From contig JALMLS010000102.1 in NCBI GenBank assembly GCA_038496445.1, positions 1 through 62,433 on the forward strand: DNA of 62,433 bases, read 5' to 3'. Origin of the DNA: Trichosphaerium sp. ATCC 40318 (Eukaryota > Discosea > Flabellinia > Trichosidae). The notes beneath the pieces were generated by a model, which saw nothing but the letters and a program-made list of their open reading frames with translations, had not been told where the DNA came from and made no database searches. This document shows, in pieces, positions 1 through 9,020 of this stretch; positions within the stretch are counted from its first letter, which is position 1; the number at the start of each line of letters is the position of its first letter. The translations under genes and the position numbers were made by a program.

Positions 1-38
1 TTTTTTCATGAATTCCATTGGCGTTACCCATTTGCTAG

Positions 39-1536
39 AATATGACTGTGGTTGTCTTACCTGACGACAACGGGCTCAATAGATTTTCTGTTGACCCTTT
101 TGTACGTTTTTTGAAACTAGAGTCAACAATCATCTTACACACGTGCTCCTTGTTTAGATCCGAAATCAACCTACTAATTTTACAGCTGGTGGGTCACCGC
201 GTTTCCCGTCACCATTGGCATTGACTGTCGAGTGGAACGGCACTGAACTATTTTACACTGTCAATGGTGCGGCTATGATTGCATTACACACGGCAAATGA
301 TTGCACAGAAGCTGCTTTAAGTACCACAATGTCAGTGACGCTCACACCTGAACAGCTAAACACCACCAAGCTCGTCTACCAAGCAGCACTCAACGTATCC
401 GACGCCGAGCTCAGCATAGAGCAAACAGGTTCCAAGCGCAGCGTTGAACAAGCTGAAAATGTGGTAACTGTTCGATCTTCCAATGGTAAACTACAAACTG
501 TTTTTCTTGGTTTTTTCTGATATCCGGTTTTAGTGATGGCTGTTTCCGCCCTCTTGGCGACTGAAGGAGGTCTTGCAGAGTAAGTATATACGCAAACACT
601 TCTATTACGTGTGCTCACAGAGTTGGTAGCCTTCAGATGGATATTGAAGATGCGCTTCCAGCGGGTGTAGTTGTTGGTGTATGTCTCTAGTTTCCGAAAT
701 GATTTTTTCGATTTAACCTGATTTTGTTACTAGCCTGTTATCGTCGCTCCTCCTTCAACAGCGACGACAGAGGAACCAGTTACTACAACCGCTCCTCCTA
801 CATCAGCCGCTCCTACTACAGCACCTGTAGATACACCTTCAGTGCGTTCGATAAGCCCTCAGTTTTTAGCGCCCCATCTTTTTGGACCCTGTCCTGCTGA
901 TTATTATTTTTGCTTACCGCTGTTTTTAGGCAGCTTCTGGTGGCACTGAGGCCCCTTCTGATGGCTTGAGTTCTGGCGCCATTGTAGGTATTGTTATTGG
1001 CGTGTTGATTGTTTTGTTCATTATCATTGCGATCGTCATGTATGTCTTGAAGAGGAACAAGGACGGCGAGGATGGTGGCTACCCTGAGCAAAGTGGCGGT
1101 GTTACTTCTCCGCCTATGGGTGTGGCTGGTGGCGCTGACCAGGTGTCCTCGTCAGAAGAAGATGATGACGATTCGGATGACGATGACACAAGTGACGAAG
1201 AAACTTCTGAAGAGGATTCTGACGATGACGACACAAGCGACGAAGATGAGGATACAACTGATGAAGATTCATCCGTAGATGACAGGTACGCTGCGTTGTA
1301 CATGAATCAATATCGAATTGTGTGCTAGTGAGGATGAGGAGACTTCTGAAGACGAGGAATCAGAGGAGTCAGAAGAGGACGAAGAGACTTCTGAAGAAGA
1401 GTCAACCGATGAAGATGACACAGATGACGAAGAGTCTTCTGAGGTGTCGTCTGAGGAATCATCAGAAGAGGAGTCATCTGAAGAATCATCAGAGGAGGAA
1501 TCATCTGGTACGGTGTTTTGTTGGCCTATTAACTAG
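39..1536 (+). CDS. Mucin-like membrane glycoprotein with acidic tail, left copy (5' end outside window)
   Basis: Visible exons are 39-101, 158-485, 534-579, 621-678, 734-841, 930-1285 and 1329-1536; they join in frame and mirror exons 4-10 of the right copy. Bases 1-38 are the end of an intron. The visible protein has an N-glycosylation-rich ectodomain, a Thr/Pro stretch (exon 734-841), a membrane span (roughly GIVIGVLIVLFIIIAIVMYV) and a cytoplasmic tail made almost entirely of Ser, Glu and Asp. A late GTACGG at 1507 could be a further donor, so the last residues are uncertain. Whether this copy also has the signal-peptide and repeat exons cannot be seen. No known family recognised. Confidence 0.8.
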
Positions 1537-1805
1537 TCTTATTCTGCAATGTATATTGTATCTCTTCTAACTTGTATTTTTGTGCTAGAGTAATTATGAT
1601 CCGTGCTATCAGTCTCGCTATGTCTAGCTTGTATTGGTGTCCTGCCCACTTTTGTAGGTTGAATAAATTATTTATCCAGTCAAACTGTATTGTTTGTATG
1701 ATTTTTTTTTGGTTGCGGTGTATTTCGGCATTGGTGTTTCATGAATATTGCCACATTCGTCGTGCCGTTTCCTTCGTTGTCAGTCGAGCCTGCAAACAAA
1801 GAGCC

Positions 1806-2851
1806 ATGAACGATAACCAAACCATTTTGGATGGTTTAAAGAAGATTGAGACTGATAATAACGTATCGGTTTAGTAATACACCGTAGTAGCTCAAAACAG
1901 GTAGGTTCGCATTTTATTGGCGGTAGAAGTTGGTAGTAGGGCGTGGGGAGTGTACGACGCGACGTCAGACTACGACGTGAAGGTAAGGCGCTATTTAACG
2001 GTCTTGGCGTCAAATTCAACTCAATACGCTTAGTTCATATACGTACCGACGCTTTCATGGTTTCACTCGATTGATGAGGGTCGTCATTTGTTAATAGACG
2101 TATTTGACACAGAGAACAACATTGATTACAACGGTAACTAACAACAAGTGGTACTGATCTAATTATGCGCAGGTTGGAACATTGTAAAGGCGTTACGGAT
2201 GTTGCGGTCACACAATTGCTCTGTCTTTGAGTGGATGCGATCGCCAGTGCGCTACATTGTTGATGAGGCGTTTTTAAAAAGATTCACGGCACTTGGTATG
2301 AAGCATGTGCTACAAAAAGCCATTGCATGCAAGGTATGTGGTTTGCATGAATACCCCCTGTACTCAAAAAACCTGCAGTATCATGCTATGGCTCAGAAGC
2401 ATTGGCGTGAATATATAGCCAACAAGAACACTGTAAGATACAAAAAGTACTTTTATGTCATACGCCCACTTGCTTGCATAGCATGGTTGCAAGCCAATGA
2501 ACAAGGCAAGTTGAAGCTTCATTTTTATGTTAATAAATTTTGTTGGCAGGATTACCACCATTTGATTTTAGTGCTGTCTTGCAAGCAATAAGTGATATGC
2601 CACATGAAGTTAAAACTATAATTGACAATTTAATCAATCTCAAAAAAGCAGGCTCTCTTACTGAAGGGCCTAAAATGCTTGTTTTAGGTATGTTTTTTAA
2701 TGTCACTTGTGTAATATAATTACTAGAAAAATGGCTGAATGCTATGCTTGATGTTATGGGAGAGTATGCAAGAAGTTTACCAACTAAAAAAACTGTTGAA
2801 ACAACTGATTATAATGTATTATTGCATGATATTTTAATAAAAGAACAATAA
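1806..2851 (+). CDS. RlaP-type nucleotidyltransferase (DNA polymerase beta superfamily), left copy
   Basis: Six exons (1806-1862, 1905-1982, 2034-2133, 2173-2505, 2550-2687, 2727-2851) join without a stop into 276 residues. The nucleotidyltransferase signature is explicit: VEVGSRAWGVYDATSDYDV supplies the GS and DxD metal-binding elements, and HLLIDVFD probably carries the third Asp. FEWMRSPVRY and KKYFYVIRPLACIAWL further on are typical of the RlaP/COG3541 family, found in RNA-repair contexts. Two exon joins decide the frame: an acceptor at 1904 rather than 1900, and a GC-AG intron at 2506-2549. None of the five introns begins GTAC, unlike neighbouring genes. A cytosolic or nuclear nucleotide-transfer role is expected; the substrate is unknown. 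Confidence 0.9.
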
Positions 2852-2879
2852 ATTGGTTATATTTGTTTATAGTAAGGTG

Positions 2880-3500
2880 ACCATATTCTTACTGCTGGCA
2901 TTGGATAAAAATACATGAAAAACATGTATGTTGGACTACTGTCTATTGTATTTCTGAACAATGATTACAAAATCCTGATGAAAGTTATCAACAACAGTCT
3001 GCTACAGTTTCTCCCCAACATCATCAACAACCACAATGGATTTATCCCTGGCTGCAATATTGTGGACAACCAAATAGCTACATTGGAGGTTATCCCAGTC
3101 ATGTTGCCTCTGGCACTTAACTTTCACTCTGTTTCTTAGACAACAAAAAGCTTTTGATAGCTGTGCCCATAATGTGCTTGTCATGATCCTGGTTCATATT
3201 GGCATCTCTTTGGTCATTGCTACCTTCATTGTCAACCTGCTACAAATCAACATCTCTATTTGTATTAATGGCACTATTTCCAACAAGTCATTTAAAGTGG
3301 AATGAAAAACTGGTCAAGGCAACCCTTTTAGCCCACTTTCTTTGCTCTCATGTTGGAACCTCTTAGTCAGGCTGTAACCTCTGATCCATCTATCTTTGGA
3401 GCCAAAGCAGCATGATGCTGCTTAAGCAAATATTGTTTGCAGCTGATGCTCTCATTACAGCTACCTCTGATGCAGTCATTTGAACTTGTTTGTGCCAGTG
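2880..3500 (+). pseudogene. Decayed LINE-type reverse transcriptase fragment, left arm
   Basis: Translated piecewise with stops and shifts, this reads as reverse-transcriptase core: FLNNDYKILMKVINN, then LPNIINNHNGFIPGCNIV, QKAFDSCAHNVL, GQGNPF/SPL, and a damaged catalytic FADD box (FAADA). This order is that of non-LTR retrotransposon RT motifs. Several frame changes and stops make it non-functional. The fragment is interrupted at 3501 by a TIR element; a short RT-like continuation (DELFKSL...IESASNESKFQLIG) appears after 4518. No endonuclease or tail was found. Confidence 0.75.
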
Positions 3501-4518
3501 GTGGAATCGGACAGAACGCGAATCGCACGTTTTGGGCACGTTTTTTTTTCACGTAAAAGGCACGTTTCTCTTCCACATGCTGGCCACGCAAATCACACAT
3601 TTTGGACACGTTTTGGGCACGTTTATTACCTACGTTTTGGGCACGTTTTAGGCATGTTTATTTTCCACGTTTTGGGCACGTTTTGGCCACGCATATCACA
3701 CGTTTTGGGCACGCATAAAACACCACTTTATAGAGGAAAAGAAAATAACAATTTATTACGATACATAACACATAACGATTACAAAGAGGTTTGGTACAAT
3801 TATTACAAACTTTACATAAAACTATCCCCCATAAACGATACCCAGTTTATATCAACCAACTTCATGTTTTTGCCATTTTACCTGCTTTTTTCGCCAATCC
3901 TGCCTTATCGTAAATACTTAAGCAAGAACTTACCTAATTAGGCAAAAAATCTCAAATCCAATAATCGTCTTTAAAAGGGGTTTAATGGAGTTATTGCACC
4001 ATAATATCCTTAAACTACCCTAAATATCTATTTTCTATCGTTTTTGCCTTAAAAAGGGGCACCGAACCCCAAACCACCACGAAACCATGCATTGTACCTA
4101 TAGTGGGCCATACTTCGTTTTTTAAAGGATTCGTACTAGTAGACCTGAGTTATTCACGAAAAATAGGAAAATCAAGAAATTGTTGGTTTTTGGGTATTTT
4201 TAGATTTTTCGCCTACTTTTAGAGCCATGCCAATACAAACCTAACTACTGCTTACTTGGGTGAAAATACATGTTTTATTGTTGACGATCAGAGGTGATCG
4301 GCTTTGGGGTGAGATGGTTGAGTTTTGAGTTTGCCAATTTTTTTATTTTCAATTTGTCTCCAAATTTCTATTAAGGACAGGTCATGGTTAAAACACGCAA
4401 ATGGCACTATTTGGGCACGTTTATTGCAAATATACAACACACAAATGGCACGTTTTGGGCACGTTTATTTAACACGCAAATGGCACGTTTTAAGCATGCG
4501 TATTTTGTCCGATTCCAC
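3501..4518. mobile_element. Non-autonomous TIR DNA element (MITE-like), left arm, inserted in LINE relic
   Basis: The ends are matching inverted repeats: GTGGAATCGGACAGAACGCG at 3501-3520 and its near reverse complement ending at 4518 (GTCCGATTCCAC). A subterminal array of GGCACGTTTT-like units fills about 3526-3715 and a second one 4391-4499, both in the same orientation. The rest is AT-rich with no transposase frame; the ORFs crossing it are just repeat translations. The flanks suggest at most a short TG target duplication. The element interrupts an RT relic, which supports insertion. Confidence 0.75.
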
Positions 4519-4889
4519 TGATGAACTTTTCAAATCTTTGCTGCTTTGAATTGACAATACCCAAATTGAAAGTGCTTCAAATGAGAGTAAATTCCAACTG
4601 ATAGGTACTTATTGAAAGTGTATCAACTGGCTTTAAAACAATATTGTCTTGAAATCTACACAAAAACAAAATATAGTCATTGCAAAATTGTCATTACCCT
4701 TAGTTTGCAAGGCCATACATAGGTCTACCAGCTTCACATATTTTTGACAAGCTAACATAACATTTAAAACCAAGCAAAAAACTGTACTTGTTTAACAAAA
4801 TAGCATAACATATGTTTAATTTTTAAAACCTTAGATTTATCAGCTCCACCAACTTTCAAGCTAATAACACTTAAAAACAACTAAATAAC

Positions 4890-5010
4890 AGGTCGAAAGT
4901 ACGGGTCACGTACGGGTTTAATCTGTGTCAAAAGTACAGAACCTGTACGGGTTAAGTATGGGTCAAAAGTATGGAACCTGTACAGGTTAGGTATGGGTCA
5001 AAATATGTGT
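4890..5010. repeat. Imperfect tandem repeat based on GTACGGGTTAAGTATGGGTC
   Basis: About three degenerate units of roughly 38 bp alternate AAAGTA(C/T)GG and GGTCAAAAGTA-type blocks with GAACCTGTAC(A/G)GGTT. The unit itself contains a short palindromic core around CCTGTACAGG. A mirror copy lies at about 5544-5664. Farther in, 5088-5125 has repeats of ACATTACAA. No gene is visible from 4620 to 5236. Confidence 0.6.
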
Positions 5011-5236
5011 CAGCAGTTATAATTGTGTACACAAAATAGTAAAAACAATGGATTGGTTTATTGTTTTCTTAACTATTACAGGGTACATTTACATTACAAC
5101 ACATTACAATACATTACATTACAACCCCATTACCACTAAATGTTTTTGACCTGTTTGAGGAGATATTTTAGACATCATGCCTTAATTGTCCTAAACCCCA
5201 ACTTAATATCCACAACTTAACAACTATTTCAGAAAA

Positions 5237-5317
5237 ATGCTTGAAAACCATAATCCCTTTAAAAAGTGGTTTACTAGAGTTATTAGGCCATAATATGCTT
5301 AAACTACTCCAAATATA
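5237..5317. repeat. 81-bp palindrome spacer, degenerate copy of arm sequence
   Basis: This is the unpaired loop between the arms. From about 5249 to 5323 it reads like 3959-4034 of the left arm (shared blocks include CCTTTAAAA/CTTTAAAAG, GAGTTATT, CCATAATAT, CTTAAACTAC and AAATAT). I estimate about 75-80 % identity by eye. It therefore looks like an older diverged copy of an element present in each arm, not random filler. Confidence 0.75.
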
Positions 5318-6035
5318 TTTTCTGAAATAGTTGTTAAGTTGTGGATATTAAGTTGGGGTTTAGGACAATTAAGGCATGATGTCTAAAATATCTCCTCAAA
5401 CAGGTCAAAAACATTTAGTGGTAATGGGGTTGTAATGTAATGTATTGTAATGTGTTGTAATGTAAATGTACCCTGTAATAGTTAAGAAAACAATAAACCA
5501 ATCCATTGTTTTTACTATTTTGTGTACACAATTATAACTGCTGACACATATTTTGACCCATACCTAACCTGTACAGGTTCCATACTTTTGACCCATACTT
5601 AACCCGTACAGGTTCTGTACTTTTGACACAGATTAAACCCGTACGTGACCCGTACTTTCGACCTGTTATTTAGTTGTTTTTAAGTGTTATTAGCTTGAAA
5701 GTTGGTGGAGCTGATAAATCTAAGGTTTTAAAAATTAAACATATGTTATGCTATTTTGTTAAACAAGTACAGTTTTTTGCTTGGTTTTAAATGTTATGTT
5801 AGCTTGTCAAAAATATGTGAAGCTGGTAGACCTATGTATGGCCTTGCAAACTAAGGGTAATGACAATTTTGCAATGACTATATTTTGTTTTTGTGTAGAT
5901 TTCAAGACAATATTGTTTTAAAGCCAGTTGATACACTTTCAATAAGTACCTATCAGTTGGAATTTACTCTCATTTGAAGCACTTTCAATTTGGGTATTGT
6001 CAATTCAAAGCAGCAAAGATTTGAAAAGTTCATCA

Positions 6036-7057
6036 GTGGAATCGGACAAAATACGCATGCTTAAAACGTGCCATTTGCGTGTTAAATAAACGTGCCCAAA
6101 ACGTGCCATTTGTGTGTTGTATATTTGCAATAAACGTGCCCAAATAGTGCCATTTGCGTGTTTTAACCATGACCTGTCCTTAATAGAAATTTGGAGACAA
6201 ATTGAAAATAAAAAAATTGGCAAACTCAAAACTCAACCATCTCACCCCAAAGCCGATCACCTCTGATCGTCAACAATAAAACATGTATTTTCACCCAAGT
6301 AAGCAGTAGTTAGGTTTGTATTGGCATGGCTCTAAAAGTAGGCGAAAAAATCTAAAAATACCCAAAAACCAACAATTTCTTGATTTTCCTATTTTTCGTG
6401 AATAACTCAGGTCTACTAGTACGAATCCTTTAAAAAACGAAGTATGGCCCACTATTAGGTACAATGCATGGTTTCGTGGTGGTTTGGGGTTCGGTGCCCC
6501 TTTTTAAGGCAAAAACGATAGAAAATAGATATTTAGGGTAGTTTAAGGATATTATGGTGCAATAACTCCATTAAACCCCTTTTTAAAGACGATTATTGGA
6601 TTTGAGATTTTTTGCCTAATTAGGTAAGTTCTTGCTTAAGTATTTACGATAAGGCAGGATTGGCGAAAAAAGCAGGTAAAATGGCAAAAACATGAAGTTG
6701 GTTGATATAAACTGGGTATCGTTTATGTGGGGATAGTTTTATGTAAAGTTTGTAATAATTGTACCAAACCTCTTTGTAATCGTTATGTGTTATGTATCGT
6801 AATAAATTGTTATTTTCTTTTCCTCTATAAAGTGGTGTTTTATGCGTGCCCAAAACGTGTGATATGCGTGGCCAAAACGTGCCCAAAACGTGGAAAATAA
6901 ACATGCCTAAAACGTGCCCAAAACGTAGGTAATAAACGTGCCCAAAACGTGTCCAAAATGTGTGATTTGCGTGGCCAGCATGTGGAAGAGAAACGTGCCT
7001 TTTACGTGAAAAAAAAACGTGCCCAAAACGTGCGATTCGCGTTCTGTCCGATTCCAC
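6036..7057. mobile_element. Non-autonomous TIR DNA element (MITE-like), right arm
   Basis: Mirror copy of 3501-4518, with the GTGGAATCGGAC terminal repeat beginning at 6036 and its complement ending at 7057. It is about four bases longer than the left copy owing to single-base indels (for example near 6456 and 6730). The same GGCACGTTTT-like arrays and no transposase are present. Confidence 0.75.
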
Positions 7058-7680
7058 CACTGGCACAAACAAGTTCAAATGACTGCATCAGAGGTAGCTG
7101 TAATGAGAGCATCAGCTGCAAACAATATTTGCTTAAGCAGCATCATGCTGCTTTGGCTCCAAAGATAGATGGATCAGAGGTTACAGCCTGACTAAGAGGT
7201 TCCAACATGAGAGCAAAGAAAGTGGGCTAAAAGGGTTGCCTTGACCAGTTTTTCATTCCACTTTAAATGACTTGTTGGAAATAGTGCCATTAATACAAAT
7301 AGAGATGTTGATTTGTAGCAGGTTGACAATGAAGGTAGCAATGACCAAAGAGATGCCAATATGAACCAGGATCATGACAAGCACATTATGGGCACAGCTA
7401 TCAAAAGCTTTTTGTTGTCTAAGAAACAGAGTGAAAGTTAAGTGCCAGAGGCAACATGACTGGGATAACCTCCAATGTAGCTATTTGGTTGTCCACAATA
7501 TTGCAGCCAGGGATAAATCCATTGTGGTTGTTGATGATGTTGGGGAGAAACTGTAGCAGACTGTTGTTGATAACTTTCATCAGGATTTTGTAATCATTGT
7601 TCAGAATACAATAGACAGTAGTCCAACATACATGTTTTTCATGTATTTTTATCCAATGCCAGCAGTAAGAATATGGTCAC
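7058..7680 (-). pseudogene. Decayed LINE-type reverse transcriptase fragment, right arm
   Basis: Mirror of 2880-3500, carrying the same RT motif remnants and the same disabling stops. The identical decay in both arms shows the relic was already dead before the palindrome formed or was last homogenised. The continuation lies at about 5935-6035, beyond the inserted TIR element. Confidence 0.75.
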
Positions 7681-7705
7681 CTTACTATAAACAAATATAA
7701 CCAAT

Positions 7706-8751
7706 TTATTGTTCTTTTATTAAAATATCATGCAATAATACATTATAATCAGTTGTTTCAACAGTTTTTTTAGTTGGTAAACTTCTTGCATACTCTCCCA
7801 TAACATCAAGCATAGCATTCAGCCATTTTTCTAGTAATTATATTACACAAGTGACATTAAAAAACATACCTAAAACAAGCATTTTAGGCCCTTCAGTAAG
7901 AGAGCCTGCTTTTTTGAGATTGATTAAATTGTCAATTATAGTTTTAACTTCATGTGGCATATCACTTATTGCTTGCAAGACAGCACTAAAATCAAATGGT
8001 GGTAATCCTGCCAACAAAATTTATTAACATAAAAATGAAGCTTCAACTTGCCTTGTTCATTGGCTTGCAACCATGCTATGCAAGCAAGTGGGCGTATGAC
8101 ATAAAAGTACTTTTTGTATCTTACAGTGTTCTTGTTGGCTATATATTCACGCCAATGCTTCTGAGCCATAGCATGATACTGCAGGTTTTTTGAGTACAGG
8201 GGGTATTCATGCAAACCACATACCTTGCATGCAATGGCTTTTCGTAGCACATGCTTCATACCAAGTGCCGTGAATCTTTTTAAAAACGCCTCATCAACAA
8301 TGTAGCGCACTGGCGATCGCATCCACTCAAAGACAGAGCAATTGTGTGACCGCAACATCCGTAACGCCTTTACAATGTTCCAACCTGCGCATAATTAGAT
8401 CAGTACCACTTGTTGTTAGTTACCGTTGTAATCAATGTTGTTCTCTGTGTCAAATACGTCTATTAACAAATGACGACCCTCATCAATCGAGTGAAACCAT
8501 GAAAGCGTCGGTACGTATATGAACTAAGCGTATTGAGTTGAATTTGACGCCAAGACCGTTAAATAGCGCCTTACCTTCACGTCGTAGTCTGACGTCGCGT
8601 CGTACACTCCCCACGCCCTACTACCAACTTCTACCGCCAATAAAATGCGAACCTACCTGTTTTGAGCTACTACGGTGTATTACTAAACCGATACGTTATT
8701 ATCAGTCTCAATCTTCTTTAAACCATCCAAAATGGTTTGGTTATCGTTCAT
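7706..8751 (-). CDS. RlaP-type nucleotidyltransferase (DNA polymerase beta superfamily), right copy
   Basis: Mirror copy of the left-arm gene with the same six exons and intact catalytic GS...DYD motif. The only protein difference I see is Arg in place of Gln after MKHVL (KHVLRKAIACK against KHVLQKAIACK). Both copies have open frames and intact splice sites, so both could be expressed. The two genes point toward each other across the palindrome centre. Family and caveats are as for the left copy. Confidence 0.9.
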
Positions 8752-9020
8752 GGCTCTTTGTTTGCAGGCTCGACTGACAACGAAGGAAACGGCACGACGA
8801 ATGTGGCAATATTCATGAAACACCAATGCCGAAATACACCGCAACCAAAAAAAAATCATACAAACAATACAGTTTGACTGGATAAATAATTTATTCAACC
8901 TACAAAAGTGGGCAGGACACCAATACAAGCTAGACATAGCGAGACTGATAGCACGGATCATAATTACTCTAGCACAAAAATACAAGTTAGAAGAGACACA
9001 ATATACATTGCAGAATAAGA

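Larger units (their letters stand above)
1..5236 (+). repeat. Left arm of giant palindrome (inverted repeat)
   Basis: Every position here has a reverse-complement partner in 5318-10557. Paired coordinates sum to 10554 next to the centre and to 10557-10558 at the outer end, so only about three or four single-base indels separate the arms over 5.2 kb. The few substitutions I saw include one changing Gln to Arg in the nucleotidyltransferase, one in the glycoprotein antisense frame near 1042, and one near 1555. The arm still matches at base 1, so its true outer end lies outside the window. It carries the glycoprotein 3' exons, the nucleotidyltransferase gene, a LINE relic and a TIR element. Confidence 0.97.

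Noticed and set aside
1079..1303. Minus-strand poly-Ser frame (SS..ESSSEVSSSL) and its right-arm mirror
   Set aside because: It is the antisense of the Ser/Glu/Asp-rich glycoprotein tail; low-complexity codons open several frames at once.
3480..3941. 153-residue frame with repeated FGHV units
   Set aside because: It is the translation of the CACGTTTTGGG minisatellite of the TIR element and crosses the element boundary; not a gene.
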